A DNA stretch of 52,462 nt from an uncultured Geobacteraceae bacterium. GTDB taxonomy: Bacteria > Desulfobacterota > Desulfuromonadia > Geobacterales > Pseudopelobacteraceae. The position numbers and the translations under genes were made by a program. The notes under the pieces are model-generated. The model had not been told where the DNA came from. It saw nothing but the letters and a program-made list of their open reading frames with translations, and ran no database searches. This document shows, in pieces, positions 24,634 to 33,925 of this stretch (within the stretch, counting starts at the first letter, position 1; each line of letters starts with the position of its first letter). The stretch covers positions 1 through 52,462 of the forward strand of contig CAIUSO010000061.1 in NCBI GenBank assembly GCA_903901875.1. Reading direction: 5' to 3'.

Positions 24634-26025
24634 ATGCTTGCAGCAGAGTTAATTTCCCGGCTGACCACTATTGTCGGTCCGGAAAATATTACCACCGCGA
24701 AACTGGATATGATCTGTTACGGGTATGATGCCACCCAGATGGAGTTTCTCCCCGATGCGGTGGTCCATCCCGCCGATGCTTCCGAAGTTTCTGCCATCTT
24801 GAAACTTGCCAACAGCGGCGGTTTTCCGGTGTTTCCCCGGGGTGCCGGCAGCGGTTTTACCGGCGGTTCCCTCCCCAAGGGGGGAGGCGTGGTACTGGTG
24901 ACCACCCGCATGAACCGCATTCTCCGCATTGACACCGAAAACCTGATCGCCGAAGTCGAACCGGGTGTGGTGACCGAACAGTTTCAGATTGCCGTCGAAA
25001 AGCTCGGTTTTTTCTATCCCCCCGATCCGGCCTCCCTGAAGTTCTCAACCCTGGGGGGAAATGTGGCTGAAAACGCCGGTGGGCCCCGTTGCGTTAAATA
25101 CGGTGTGACCCGTGATTTTGTCATGGGGCTTGAAGTGGTGTTGCCGACCGGCCAAATCATCCGTACCGGCGGTGAGACCTACAAGGCGGTGGTCGGGTAT
25201 GATATGACCCGCCTCCTCTGCGGCAGTGAGGGGACCCTGGGTGTCATCACCAAGATCATTTTTAAAATCCTCCCGTTTCCCGACGCCAAAAAGACCATGC
25301 TGACCATTTTCGATTCCATTGACGGTGCTGCCAAGGCGGTATCAACCATCATCGGCAATAAAATTATTCCAACGACCCTTGAATTCATGGACTACGCCAC
25401 CCTGCAGTGCGTCGAGCGCCGCTTCAACCTGGGGATCCCCCCCGAAGGGAGGGCCGTATTGCTGATTGAGGTTGATGGGGATCGGGATCTTATCGAAAAG
25501 CAGGCGGCACAGATCCAGGAGCTGATCACCCCCCTGGGACTTGTGCAGTTCCGGGCCGCCAAGGATGCCGCCGAATCGGAAGAGCTCTGGCGGGTGCGCC
25601 GCCTGGTCTCGCCGTCACTGCGAGATATTAATCCGACCAAATATAATGAAGATATCGTGGTGCCCCGCAGCAAGGTTCCTGACATTATCCGTACCATTGA
25701 AAAGATCCAGGCCAGGTACGATATCCCGATTGTTAATTTTGGCCACGCCGGCGATGGCAATATCCATGTCAATATCATGATAGACAAAGCCATCCCGGGC
25801 ATGGATGAAAAGGCCCACGGGGCGATTCGTGATGTGTTCCAGGCGGCCCTCGACCTGAACGGCACCATGTCGGGGGAACATGGGGTCGGTCTTTCCAAGG
25901 CTCCTTACATTGAGCTTGAGCTGTCACCGGATCAGATTGCCGCCATGAAGGCCATCAAGGGGGCCCTTGACCCGAATAATATTTTAAATCCGGGTAAGAT
26001 GTTCCCCTGGAAGGAGAACGCGTAA
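24634..26025 (+). CDS. glcD: FAD-linked glycolate/lactate oxidase subunit GlcD
   Basis: 463 residues. FAD-binding (PCMH) domain with PVFPRGAGSGFTGGSLPKGGGV, DPASLKFSTLGGNVAENAGGPRCVKYG and LLCGSEGTLGVIT, and a C-terminal domain with HAGDGNIHVNIM and GTMSGEHGVGLSKAPYIELEL. It oxidises a 2-hydroxy acid (glycolate or D-lactate) and passes electrons to partner iron-sulfur proteins. No glcE or glcF is in the window, so a stand-alone D-lactate dehydrogenase-like role is equally possible. The next gene starts on its last base (TAATG). Confidence 0.9.
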   Translation: MLAAELISRLTTIVGPENITTAKLDMICYGYDATQMEFLPDAVVHPADASEVSAILKLANSGGFPVFPRGAGSGFTGGSLPKGGGVVLVTTRMNRILRIDTENLIAEVEPGVVTEQFQIAVEKLGFFYPPDPASLKFSTLGGNVAENAGGPRCVKYGVTRDFVMGLEVVLPTGQIIRTGGETYKAVVGYDMTRLLCGSEGTLGVITKIIFKILPFPDAKKTMLTIFDSIDGAAKAVSTIIGNKIIPTTLEFMDYATLQCVERRFNLGIPPEGRAVLLIEVDGDRDLIEKQAAQIQELITPLGLVQFRAAKDAAESEELWRVRRLVSPSLRDINPTKYNEDIVVPRSKVPDIIRTIEKIQARYDIPIVNFGHAGDGNIHVNIMIDKAIPGMDEKAHGAIRDVFQAALDLNGTMSGEHGVGLSKAPYIELELSPDQIAAMKAIKGALDPNNILNPGKMFPWKENA

Positions 26026-26336
26026 TGGGCTATACACAAAAGGAAAATGGTCATATTTCATGGATCGGGCGCATTTTGTCCATGGAAACATTTCTGCTGG
26101 TGATGGGTATTATATTATTGGTATTCGGCATCGTGAATGACCTGAGCATAATTACCTTCTGGGGGTGCGTGATCGTTCCCGGGGTGTTCATTCTGCACAA
26201 GGTACGCAAGACCGACTGGACGAAGCACTGGCAGGAGATGGAGGCCGAGCATGCCCAGCAGAAACAGGCCGACGCACGACGCCGGGAACGGATCGAAGCG
26301 GAGCGGAAGGGGAGTGACAATGGCGCACAGCCCTGA
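26025..26336 (+). CDS. Small two-helix membrane protein of unknown function
   Basis: 103 residues: a short soluble start, two hydrophobic helices (METFLLVMGIILLVFGIV and IITFWGCVIVPGVFIL), then a charged, probably helical cytoplasmic tail (HAQQKQADARRRERIEAE). No family recognised. It overlaps glcD by 1 bp and maf by 17 bp, so it is translated within the glcD-maf-yggS unit, which supports it being a real gene. Confidence 0.65.
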   Translation: MGYTQKENGHISWIGRILSMETFLLVMGIILLVFGIVNDLSIITFWGCVIVPGVFILHKVRKTDWTKHWQEMEAEHAQQKQADARRRERIEAERKGSDNGAQP

Positions 26337-26907
26337 TTCCATAGTACTGGCTTCCGCATCCCCCCGCCGCAGTGAACTGATGGCACTGGCCGGAATTGTG
26401 TGTGAAGTGGTGCCGGCTGACATTTGTGAAGACGCCCTGCCGGGCGAACTTCCGGCCGATCACGTCATGCGCCTCTCCCGTGAGAAATCTGCCGCCGTTG
26501 CCGCTGCCCACGGGGGGCGATTCTTCATCGGGGCCGATACCATTGTGACACTCGAAGACGACATCCTTGGTAAACCGGTGGATGGGGCCGATGCTTTTGC
26601 CATGCTCAGGCGGCTTTCGGGACGTAGCCACGAAGTTATTACCGGCTTTACGGTGCTGGATTCCCGTTCCGGCTCCCGCACCACCCGGGCTATCCACACC
26701 GAAGTGACCTTCAAAGTCCTGACCGACAAGGAGATTGCGGCGTACATCGCCACCGGCTGCCCCATGGACAAGGCCGGTGCCTACGCCATTCAGGGGGGTG
26801 CCCTCCATTTTGTCCGTGCGATCAACGGTTCCTACACCAATGTGGTCGGCCTCCCCATGACCGAGCTGTATGAAGAGCTGCAGGCCATGGGTGCGGTGGA
26901 GTCATGA
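26320..26907 (+). CDS. maf: Maf-family nucleotide pyrophosphatase
   Basis: 196 residues from the ATG at 26320, with GGAAGGGG ahead. Family sequence: SIVLASASPRRSELMALAGI, RLSREKSAAVAAAHGG, FFIGADTIVTLEDDILGKP, AYAIQGGALHFVRAINGSYTNVVGLPM. Maf proteins hydrolyse dTTP/UTP or modified nucleotides to monophosphates and are linked to cell-division arrest. It begins inside the preceding membrane-protein gene and is followed by yggS 4 bp later. Confidence 0.92.
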   Translation: MAHSPDSIVLASASPRRSELMALAGIVCEVVPADICEDALPGELPADHVMRLSREKSAAVAAAHGGRFFIGADTIVTLEDDILGKPVDGADAFAMLRRLSGRSHEVITGFTVLDSRSGSRTTRAIHTEVTFKVLTDKEIAAYIATGCPMDKAGAYAIQGGALHFVRAINGSYTNVVGLPMTELYEELQAMGAVES

Positions 26908-26911
26908 CGCC

Positions 26912-27595
26912 ATGAGCATCGCCGACAACCTTGCCCGCATACATGACCGGATCACCGCTGCCGCCCAGGTAACAGGACGTGAGCCGGACTCTGTCCGTCT
27001 GGTGGCTGTTTCGAAGACCCGCCCCGCTGCCGATGTCATCTCCGCCTTTCAGGCGGGACAGACGGTTTTTGGTGAAAATTACATCCAGGAACTGGTGCCC
27101 AAACTGACCGAGGTGCCTCACCCGGTTGACTGGCATGTCATCGGCCACCTCCAGAGCAACAAGGTCAAATACATTGCCGGCCAGGTGGCTCTTATCCACT
27201 CCGTGGACCGCATCTCCCTGGCGGAGGAGATCAACCGGCAGTGGGGAACGCTGGGCAAAGTGTGTGACATCCTCATCCAGGTAAATATTTCCGGTGAGGC
27301 GACCAAATCGGGAACAACCACGGAGGACGCACTCCGGTTGATTCATCAATGCGCCCGGCTCCCCCATGTCAGTGTTACCGGCCTGATGACCATGCCCCCC
27401 TTTTTCGACGACCCGGAAGCTGCCCGCCCCTGCTTTGCCACCCTGCGCCGACTGGCGGAAACCGTCACCGACGAGGCAATTGCCGGGGTAGCCATGAACG
27501 AACTTTCCATGGGGATGTCTGGTGATTTTGAGGTGGCGATCCAGGAGGGGGCAACCCTGGTACGGATCGGCACGGCCATCTTCGGTGAGCGGTAG
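26912..27595 (+). CDS. yggS: YggS-family pyridoxal phosphate homeostasis protein
   Basis: 227 residues from the ATG at 26912. Marks: VRLVAVSKTRPAADVISAF with the PLP-binding lysine, TVFGENYIQELVPKL, DWHVIGHLQSNKVKYIAG, MNELSMGMSGDFEVAIQEGA and VRIGTAIFGER at the C-terminus. The protein binds PLP and buffers its supply; it has no known catalytic activity. It completes the glcD-maf-yggS unit. The reading frame after its stop is continuous with a decayed ATPase gene. Confidence 0.93.
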   Translation: MSIADNLARIHDRITAAAQVTGREPDSVRLVAVSKTRPAADVISAFQAGQTVFGENYIQELVPKLTEVPHPVDWHVIGHLQSNKVKYIAGQVALIHSVDRISLAEEINRQWGTLGKVCDILIQVNISGEATKSGTTTEDALRLIHQCARLPHVSVTGLMTMPPFFDDPEAARPCFATLRRLAETVTDEAIAGVAMNELSMGMSGDFEVAIQEGATLVRIGTAIFGER

Positions 27596-27598
27596 TCC

Positions 27599-28129
27599 CT
27601 GAAGAACGGCCTGAAGGTACTGGCGCTGTTCGGTGATTATCTGGAACACGGCTATTACCCCTATTTCAAGGAATTCGAGGACAAAAGCCTGTTCTTTATG
27701 ACGCTTGAGCAGAATATCCATACCACTTTGGAATCCGATTTACCGGCGATCCACCAGTCGCTCAATGGCTCCAGTATCCGCAAGATTGAAAAGTTGCTAT
27801 CAATTATTGCCTCGTTAGTGCCTTTCACCCCGGACATGATTTACCTGAATAACCCGAATCTCTATCACGCACTTTCACGCACCCGTGATCCGGATGTCGG
27901 CGCGATGCGGGAAACGTTCTTTGTGAATATGCTTCGTACTGCGCATACAGTGTCAGTGCCCGCGAAAGGAGATTTTCTTGTGGATGACTCTGTCACCTTT
28001 GAGGTTGGCGGCAAAAACAAGGACGCTGGACAGATCAGAGGTGTTGAGAATTTTTGGTTAGCACTGGACGGCATAGAAACAGGGCATGGCAGGCGCATAC
28101 CACTCTGGCTGTTTGGTTTCGTATACTAG
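27599..28129 (+). pseudogene. Remnant of a DUF4143-type AAA+ ATPase gene with internal deletion
   Basis: Directly after the yggS stop, in the same frame, runs a reading frame whose protein matches only the C-terminal half of the AAA_14/DUF4143 ATPase family: LEHGYYPYFKEFEDKS, IRKIEKLLSIIASLVPF, MIYLNNPNLYHAL, MRETFFVNMLRTAH, DFLVDDSVTFEVGGKNK and the closing LWLFGFVY. The N-terminal Walker ATPase domain is gone. In the family about 50-60 residues of a winged-helix segment normally stand between the SLVPF and MIYLNNPN parts; here they are joined (SLVPFTPDMIYLNN), an apparent in-frame deletion. The first ATG is at 27698. Its stop overlaps the stop of mqnB on the other strand. Probably non-functional. 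Confidence 0.75.
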
Positions 28130-28872
28130 CAACGGCAGACCACAGGAGAACTGTCCCGCTGTTGCAGATAGAGTAGTACAAACCGTTGGGCCACTTCAAC
28201 GGCCCGGCCGAAATCCCATTTTGTAAGATCCCGTTCCTCCACCAGATTACTGATGCCACGGATTTCGAGACACTCCACACCGGCGCGGAGGCAGACCTGG
28301 GCCACGGCGGCCCCCTCCATATTCTCCATTACGGCGTTCCAGCGCCGTGACAGCTCCGCACCATATTCTCCAGTACCACTGCAGGTTGATACAGTGACCG
28401 ATACCCCCCGGTGCAGGGCATTTTTCTCCCGTTCGGCCAGCTCCATCGCCCGCTCCGAAGCCCGCCGGGAAAGGGGAAGCACATTATAAAATGTTTCTCC
28501 ATCCCGCCGCACTGACGGAAGATTCATATACCGCAAATCTTTCCAGCCATCCCCCACCAGCACACCTTCATCGGCAAGCACTTCATCGGTGGCCAGAACC
28601 AGGTCACCGACGGCCAACCCACTCCCCACATAGGCTCCGGCACAGCCGGTCGATATGACTAACCGGGGCTGGTACCGTTCGATCATCAGGGCGGTGGCAG
28701 CAGCAGCGTTTACCTTTCCCACTCCCCCCACACAGGAGACCACCGGCAGATTACCAATGGTTCCTTCAACGACTGCCTGGCCGGAAGTCAAAAGTTGACG
28801 GCAAGAGCCGAGCGCTTCCTCCAGCAGATCCAGTTCTCTTGGTACGGCAGCGATGATGATAATCGGCTTCAT
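28126..28872 (-). CDS. mqnB: Futalosine hydrolase
   Basis: 248 residues of the nucleoside phosphorylase/MTAN superfamily: IIIIAAVPRELDLLEEAL, VVSCVGGVGKVNAAAATALMI, VISTGCAGAYVGSGLAVGDLV, and AVMENMEGAAVAQVC with the catalytic glutamate, then RGISNLVEERDLTKW. The ISTGCAGAY and D/N pattern fit futalosine hydrolase, which releases hypoxanthine from futalosine in the alternative menaquinone pathway, better than MTA/SAH nucleosidase. The ubiD/ubiA/ubiX-like genes at 19-22 kb fit the same pathway. It overlaps the upstream glycosyltransferase gene by 4 bp and is the last gene of an engB-folE2-GT-mqnB operon. Confidence 0.8.
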   Translation of the reverse strand: MKPIIIIAAVPRELDLLEEALGSCRQLLTSGQAVVEGTIGNLPVVSCVGGVGKVNAAAATALMIERYQPRLVISTGCAGAYVGSGLAVGDLVLATDEVLADEGVLVGDGWKDLRYMNLPSVRRDGETFYNVLPLSRRASERAMELAEREKNALHRGVSVTVSTCSGTGEYGAELSRRWNAVMENMEGAAVAQVCLRAGVECLEIRGISNLVEERDLTKWDFGRAVEVAQRFVLLYLQQRDSSPVVCRC

Positions 28873-29495
28873 GGTTTCGTACCCTTCTCCTGTGTCCGCT
28901 TCTGAAACGCCTGAAAATCAGCCAAGGTATCAATATCCTGCCATTCAGGGAGCAGGGCCACCGTCAGACCGGCAGTGATGGCCGCCTCCCGGCTCCGTTC
29001 CAGCACGCTGCCCGTACTCCAGGGGATTCCACTGAACAGTTCCGGGTGTGATGCCTTCATGCCGAGCAGGTAATATCCTCCATCGGAACAGGGGCCAAAT
29101 ATCACTTGGGCGACGGCCGACTCCAGCAATTGAAATGCATCTTGAATGTATGAGGGGGGAAGATCGGGGGCATCACTGCCGATGATACAACAGGACGTGT
29201 ACCCTTCGGCATACAGTTGGTCAAAGGCTGCCGCCATCCGCTCCCCCAAATCACCCGCCGATTGGCGGTGGGAACGGCAGCAAAACGATTCCGCCACGCG
29301 GGGGAGTGCTCCTTCTTCACAATCCCAGAACAGATGGACAGCCACATCCTCCAGTCGGTGGGCCGTTTCCAGCACTTCACGCAGCATTGCCCCATAGAGT
29401 GTGGCTGCGGCCACATCACCAATGGAAGCGGCCAGGCGGGTTTTCACTCGCCCCGGAATCGGCTCCCGGGCAAAGACAATCAACCCCCTGGTCAT
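28869..29495 (-). CDS. TIGR04282-type glycosyltransferase (DUF2064)
   Basis: 208 residues of the nucleotide-diphospho-sugar transferase fold: GLIVFAREPIPGRVKTRLAA at the N-terminus, AGDLGERMAAAFDQLYAEGY, CCIIGSDAPDLPPSYIQDAF, VIFGPCSDGGYYLLGMK and FSGIPWSTGSVLERS. The family is annotated as arsenosugar-biosynthesis or rSAM/selenodomain-associated transferase 1; neither partner is visible here. It overlaps folE2 and mqnB by 4 bp each, so co-expression is likely, but the function is unproven. Confidence 0.85.
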   Translation of the reverse strand: MTRGLIVFAREPIPGRVKTRLAASIGDVAAATLYGAMLREVLETAHRLEDVAVHLFWDCEEGALPRVAESFCCRSHRQSAGDLGERMAAAFDQLYAEGYTSCCIIGSDAPDLPPSYIQDAFQLLESAVAQVIFGPCSDGGYYLLGMKASHPELFSGIPWSTGSVLERSREAAITAGLTVALLPEWQDIDTLADFQAFQKRTQEKGTKP

Positions 29496-30298
29496 CTCCG
29501 GTCCAGCTCCACCGCCGCATATGCCGAATGGTTGTGGATCGATTCAAAATTTTCCGCCTCTACGGAAAACCAGCTGATATTGGACTGGGCAGCCAGCCGC
29601 GAATAGGCTTCCCGCACCATATCCTCCACAAAGCGGGGATTTTCGTAGGCCTGCTCGGTCACGTACTTCTCGTCAGCTCGTTTCAGCAGGGAGTAGAGGG
29701 GGCTGGAACCGCACTGTTCGATCAACTCCACCAGATCCTCAATCCAGATAAAATCCCGATAGCGGACCCGTACCGTCATGATGCTCCGCTGGTTGTGGGC
29801 ACCAAAGCGGGACAGTTCACGACTGCAGGGACAAAGGGAGGTAAGCGGCACCTTGATGCCGAGCACGAAATCCAACTCGTCCGTCAGGGAAGCACTGAAT
29901 TCGCAGGTATATTCCATGAGACTCTTGGCACCGGAAACCGGGGCCGCCTTGTCGATGAAGTAGGGGAATTGGATTTCCAGATGGGCCGTATCGGACCCCA
30001 GCTTCGTCTTCATCTCAGCGAGAATGGTTTCAAGCTTGTCCAGGGCGATCTGCTCCCGGTACTTGTTAAGTATCTCCACAAAACGGCTCATGTGGGTCCC
30101 CTTGAAGTGGTGGGGGAGATCCACATACATATTGATGCGAGCTACCGTATGTTGCAGGCTGTGGTTTTTATCCATCACCACAATCGGATAGGTAATGTCC
30201 TTAACCCCCACCTTGGAGATGGGAATACGGCGGGTATCGGGGCGCTTCTGCATATCCGGCATGGGGGGGGTGGCGGATATTCCGGGTGATTGTTTCAT
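29492..30298 (-). CDS. folE2: GTP cyclohydrolase FolE2 (type IB)
   Basis: 268 residues. The active-site Cys region is [21 protein letters not shown], and [21 protein letters not shown] begins the fold. FolE2 makes 7,8-dihydroneopterin triphosphate from GTP, the first step of folate (and queuosine) synthesis, and replaces the zinc enzyme FolE in many bacteria because it can use other metals. It overlaps engB at its start and the glycosyltransferase at its end by 4 bp each. Confidence 0.95.
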   Translation of the reverse strand: MKQSPGISATPPMPDMQKRPDTRRIPISKVGVKDITYPIVVMDKNHSLQHTVARINMYVDLPHHFKGTHMSRFVEILNKYREQIALDKLETILAEMKTKLGSDTAHLEIQFPYFIDKAAPVSGAKSLMEYTCEFSASLTDELDFVLGIKVPLTSLCPCSRELSRFGAHNQRSIMTVRVRYRDFIWIEDLVELIEQCGSSPLYSLLKRADEKYVTEQAYENPRFVEDMVREAYSRLAAQSNISWFSVEAENFESIHNHSAYAAVELDRR

Positions 30299-30903
30299 AG
30301 GGGTGTTTCCGCTTTCAGAGTAATCTCCAAGGTGGTACCGATCTGCTGCCAGATGCCGTCCCTCCCTTCCTTCGAGAGGGCGGAGAAGGGAAGCAGCATC
30401 CCCTTGTCCCGCTTGATGGCGGTGGCGATAATCATTTTCTGCCGCGCCTGTTCATTCTTTGACAGCTTGTCACACTTGGTCAGCACCAATAGGGGGGGGA
30501 TATTGTACATCTCCAGCCAGCGGAGCATCTGCAGATCTCCATCGGACGGCACCCTTCGTACATCGAGGATAAGCACCACCGCCTTCAGGGATTCCCGCAG
30601 GGAAAGATAGGACTCGATCATTGGTCCCCACTGTTTGCGCAGATCGGGAGGAGCCTTGGCGTACCCATATCCGGGCAGGTCAACCAGGGTCAGGATACCG
30701 TTGATATCGAAAAAATTGATCAACTGGGTTCGCCCCGGCGTGGAACTGGTCCGCACCAACCCCTTGCGACCGGCAAGTACGTTGATTAACGAAGACTTGC
30801 CGACGTTGGAACGACCGACAAAGGCAACTTCCGGCAGCCCCGGTGGCGGATAGTCCTTCGGTTTGGCGGCACTTTTGATGAAATCGGCCTGAAATACATT
30901 CAT
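30295..30903 (-). CDS. engB: Ribosome-biogenesis GTPase EngB/YsxC
   Basis: 202 residues from the ATG at 30903, with AAGGAGAG ahead; the frame opens further up but that part is unlike the family. GTPase motifs in order: G1 [13 protein letters not shown]2 [12 protein letters not shown]3 [13 protein letters not shown]4 [12 protein letters not shown]5 FSALSKEG. EngB is an essential assembly factor of the large ribosomal subunit. It is the first gene of the operon engB-folE2-GT-mqnB. Confidence 0.96.
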   Translation of the reverse strand: MNVFQADFIKSAAKPKDYPPPGLPEVAFVGRSNVGKSSLINVLAGRKGLVRTSSTPGRTQLINFFDINGILTLVDLPGYGYAKAPPDLRKQWGPMIESYLSLRESLKAVVLILDVRRVPSDGDLQMLRWLEMYNIPPLLVLTKCDKLSKNEQARQKMIIATAIKRDKGMLLPFSALSKEGRDGIWQQIGTTLEITLKAETPL

Positions 30904-31003
30904 AGAACAACTCTCCTTGGGGACGCCATTATACTGTTCCGTCCACGCCAGTTTCAAGCGGATAATTTTTTTATGCTTCACGGCATCTTTCCACGCAAAA
31001 GCC

Positions 31004-31019
31004 CGTGGCATCCGCCACG
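31004..31019. other. Small hairpin between engB and the ankyrin gene
   Basis: CGTGGC (31004-31009) pairs with GCCACG (31014-31019). A second hairpin (CGGGCA/TGCCCG) lies at 31081-31095. Neither has a T-run. They could be leader structures of the divergent genes, but no riboswitch motif was recognised. Confidence 0.3.
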
Positions 31020-31121
31020 AATCTATGCTATAGAGAAAATGCTGTTTTTCGTTCGGCTTGACGTTGAAATGATACTTACACGGGCACTATGCCCGATCAT
31101 GTACCAACGGAGGGAGTACCT

Positions 31122-31532
31122 ATGGAAAGCGTAAATTCAAAGGATCGCCACGGTCATACCCCACTGATAAGCGCTTCAAAGGAGGGGCTTAAGGATTTTG
31201 TTCAGGATCTGCTGCATCGTGGTGCTGACATCACCGCGTGTAGCGACAAAGGTAAAACGGCCCTCCACTATGCCTCCGCCAACGGGCATACGGACATTGC
31301 CCGAATGCTGATTGAAAAGGGCTCTGAAATTGATGCCCGTGATCGTGAAGGTCATACGCCGCTCATGCTTGCCGCCATTTACGGCTGTAACCAGACGCTT
31401 CAGGCACTGCTCGGGGGGGGAGCAAACCCGTTGTTAAAGACTCCTGCCGGCAATACTGCGGAGCTCTATGCCGAAAACAACAGCCATCCACTGGCGGTGG
31501 CCCTCTTAAAAAAGGCGGCTCGAACCACGTAG
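31122..31532 (+). CDS. Ankyrin-repeat protein
   Basis: 136 residues from the ATG at 31122, chosen for its GGAGGGAG ribosome site. Four ankyrin repeats in tandem: HGHTPLISASKEGLKDFV, GKTALHYASANGHTDIAR, GHTPLMLAAIYGCNQTLQ and the less regular GNTAELYAENNSHPLAVA. No signal peptide or other domain. Ankyrin repeats bind other proteins; the partner is unknown. It is a single gene facing away from engB, followed by a hairpin (31568-31598) in the gap to panD. Confidence 0.85.
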   Translation: MESVNSKDRHGHTPLISASKEGLKDFVQDLLHRGADITACSDKGKTALHYASANGHTDIARMLIEKGSEIDARDREGHTPLMLAAIYGCNQTLQALLGGGANPLLKTPAGNTAELYAENNSHPLAVALLKKAARTT

Positions 31533-31567
31533 GCGCCCATCGTATATGCCCTATCGCAATGCCTATC

Positions 31568-31598
31568 CACCGACAGAGCAACGGTAGCTCTGTCGGTG
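31568..31598. terminator. Hairpin between convergent ankyrin and panD genes
   Basis: CACCGACAGAGC (31568-31579) pairs exactly with GCTCTGTCGGTG (31587-31598) around AACGGTA. There is no T-run, so termination efficiency is uncertain, but the place between two convergent genes fits a shared terminator. Confidence 0.6.
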
Positions 31599-31611
31599 AG
31601 GATGCCTCAGA

Positions 31612-32007
31612 TCAATGAACACACTTCAGTTTTGCCTGCCCCGCATCTTCCTTGCGAGTGGGAAGCATACGATTCTCACCATCCACAAAGACCAGTTTCG
31701 GCTCATATTTTATCGCTTCGGCATCGTCCATGGTTACAAAGCTGGCAATGATGACCAGATCCTTTGGGGCTACCAGACGAGCGGCAGCACCATTCAGGCA
31801 GATGACCCCCGAACCCCGTTCACCTTCAATGGCATAGGTCTCAAGGCGATTGCCGTTGGTGACGTTCCATACCGCAACCTTTTCATAGGAAATAATGTCG
31901 GCAGCATCCATCAGATCCCGGTCAATGGTGACACTCCCCTCGTAGTGCAGGTCGGCTCCGGTAACAGTGGCACGGTGGATTTTGCTCTTCAGCATGATTC
32001 TCTGCAT
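31612..32007 (-). CDS. panD: Aspartate 1-decarboxylase
   Basis: 131 residues. The self-cleavage site that makes the pyruvoyl cofactor is intact (HYEGSVTID, Gly24-Ser25), and [22 protein letters not shown] and [18 protein letters not shown] follow. It makes beta-alanine from aspartate for pantothenate. It lies 3 bp after panC in the panB-panC-panD operon. Confidence 0.96.
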   Translation of the reverse strand: MQRIMLKSKIHRATVTGADLHYEGSVTIDRDLMDAADIISYEKVAVWNVTNGNRLETYAIEGERGSGVICLNGAAARLVAPKDLVIIASFVTMDDAEAIKYEPKLVFVDGENRMLPTRKEDAGQAKLKCVH

Positions 32008-32010
32008 GGT

Positions 32011-32862
32011 TTATAACTCCTCTCCAAGTAGGCAATTATCAATCAATCTGGTCTGTCCAATTTTCACCGCCACAGCCAGGACGGTCGTGTTGTCGGCAAC
32101 CTGCTGCTCATGCAACAGGAAACCGTCACGAAACTCAACGTATTCGATGACGGCTCTACTCTCCTGTTCTATCACACTCCGTGCTGCCCGTGTCAGCGCG
32201 GGGACCGATCGTTCTCCGGCCCCAAAGAGCTGGCGGGCCTTCCCGAGGGCACGGGAAAGACAGAGGGCACTCTGCCGTTCACCGGGGGAGAGATAGGCGT
32301 TGCGGGAGCTCATGGCCAAGCCGTCAGACTCGCGCACAATGGGCATGCCGACGATCTCGACCGGCAGGTTTAAATCGTCGGTCATGCGGCGAATCACCGC
32401 CAACTGTTGGTAATCCTTGCGGCCAAACAGTGCCACATCGGGGCGAACGATATTGAACAGCTTGGTAACCACCGTCGCCACCCCGTCAAAGTGTCCCGGC
32501 CGACTGGCACCGCAGAGAGGCAAAGAAATGTCACGGACCGTCACCCCGGTCTGGAATCCGGCCGGATACATTTCAGCGGTGGTCGGAATAAAGACGATAT
32601 CAACGCCGCACTCTTCGGCAATCCGGCAGTCCCGATCCATATCACGGGGGTAGCGGTCCAGATCTTCATGCTGACCAAACTGGATCGGATTGACAAAAAT
32701 GGAGAGGACCAGCACATCCCCCCGGGTACGCCCTTCACGGAGTAAAGAGGCATGCCCGTCATGGAGAAATCCCATGGTAGGCACGAAGGAGATGCGTCGG
32801 CCACCCCGCTCCGGGGCAATGGCAAGGGCCTGCATATGCATGATGCTGTTGATGATTTGCAT
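32011..32862 (-). CDS. panC: Pantothenate synthetase
   Basis: 283 residues from the ATG at 32862. It joins pantoate and beta-alanine with ATP. The nucleotide-binding HxGH motif is in [18 protein letters not shown]. Also seen: [35 protein letters not shown] and [19 protein letters not shown]. It starts 7 bp after the panB stop. Confidence 0.96.
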   Translation of the reverse strand: MQIINSIMHMQALAIAPERGGRRISFVPTMGFLHDGHASLLREGRTRGDVLVLSIFVNPIQFGQHEDLDRYPRDMDRDCRIAEECGVDIVFIPTTAEMYPAGFQTGVTVRDISLPLCGASRPGHFDGVATVVTKLFNIVRPDVALFGRKDYQQLAVIRRMTDDLNLPVEIVGMPIVRESDGLAMSSRNAYLSPGERQSALCLSRALGKARQLFGAGERSVPALTRAARSVIEQESRAVIEYVEFRDGFLLHEQQVADNTTVLAVAVKIGQTRLIDNCLLGEEL

Positions 32863-32869
32863 GGTAACC

Positions 32870-33670
32870 TCAGGAAAACGAGTGTTCTTCGGTGGGGAAG
32901 TCACCGCTCTTCACTTCGGCCACATAGCGGGAGACCGCGTCGGAAATGGTCGGCCCCAGATCGGCATAGCGCTTGACGAACTTTGGAGAATATTTTTCAC
33001 ACAGACCGAGGATGTCATGGATCACCAGCACCTGGCCGTCACAGGCAGGCCCCGCACCGATACCGATGGTCGGAATGGTCAACTCGGCACTGATTTCCGC
33101 CGCCAATGCGGCCGGAATCCCCTCCAGCACCACGGCAAAGGCTCCGGCATGCTGGACCGCAAAGGCATCATCCTTGATCCGTTCTGCCTGATCATTTCGC
33201 CCCTGCACCCGATACCCCCCCATGCGGTGAACGGACTGGGGGGTCAGGCCGATATGGGCCATGACCGGAATATCAATGCTGGAAACGGCACGGATGACGT
33301 GGGCCATGTTACTTCCCCCTTCAACCTTTACCGCCTCGGCACCCCCTTCCTTGACCATGCGGCCGCAGTTGCGGCACGCCTCGTCAATGCCGGTCTGGTA
33401 CGACATGAAGGGCATGTCGGCCACCACAAGGGCTTTCGGCTCGGCCCGCTTGACGGCCCGCAGATGATAGAGCATCTCATCCATGGTAACCGGAAGTGTG
33501 GTATCATGACCGGCCACCACCACACCGGCGGAATCGCCAACCAGAATGATGTCAACACCACCGCCATCAATGAGACGGGTGAAGGGAAAATCATAGGAAG
33601 TCAACACGGCGATACGTTGACCGTTGAGCTTCATCTTGAGAATGTCAGGAATGGTAATTTTCTTTCTCAT
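32870..33670 (-). CDS. panB: 3-methyl-2-oxobutanoate hydroxymethyltransferase
   Basis: 266 residues from the ATG at 33670 ([14 protein letters not shown]); an in-frame start at 33769 would add residues unlike the family. Motifs: [66 protein letters not shown]. It adds a hydroxymethyl group to ketoisovalerate, the first dedicated step of pantothenate synthesis. It is the first gene of panBCD. Confidence 0.95.
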   Translation of the reverse strand: MRKKITIPDILKMKLNGQRIAVLTSYDFPFTRLIDGGGVDIILVGDSAGVVVAGHDTTLPVTMDEMLYHLRAVKRAEPKALVVADMPFMSYQTGIDEACRNCGRMVKEGGAEAVKVEGGSNMAHVIRAVSSIDIPVMAHIGLTPQSVHRMGGYRVQGRNDQAERIKDDAFAVQHAGAFAVVLEGIPAALAAEISAELTIPTIGIGAGPACDGQVLVIHDILGLCEKYSPKFVKRYADLGPTISDAVSRYVAEVKSGDFPTEEHSFS

Positions 33671-33711
33671 GGTTCCTCGAAATACGTATTGTGCATTCAG
33701 CTGGCGCACAC

Positions 33712-33735
33712 AAAAAAACGCGCCGGAGAGCGCGT
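33712..33735 (-). terminator. Leftward rho-independent terminator after the chemoreceptor gene
   Basis: ACGCGC (33718-33723) pairs with GCGCGT (33730-33735), and on the minus strand the stem runs into a run of T (A's 33712-33717). It lies about 190 bp after the chemoreceptor stop and 42 bp ahead of panB, separating the two units. Confidence 0.7.
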
Positions 33736-33925
33736 GAAGATCGGAAAGAGCGGCGCAGAGCCTGCTCACGGGAAAACTCCCTTCCGTCCCGGTTCACTGC
33801 TGAATCCGTGCGGTATCTGGCACATACTGCCGCCACATCATTGATCAACTCCCAATTCAGGGTAGCCGTCAGGGCGGACCGGAAGAATATCAGAGCTGGA
33901 TCGTTAAATCCAGATATTTATTTCG

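Noticed and set aside
29306-30289. A 327-codon + strand ORF opposite folE2 and the glycosyltransferase
   Set aside because: Antisense shadow; the minus-strand genes are unambiguous.
30961-31121. Possible c-di-GMP (GEMM) riboswitch before the ankyrin gene
   Set aside because: Two small hairpins are present but the conserved GEMM sequences are absent.
32690-33844. A 384-codon + strand ORF opposite panC/panB
   Set aside because: Antisense to two well-conserved pantothenate genes with no domain in its own translation.
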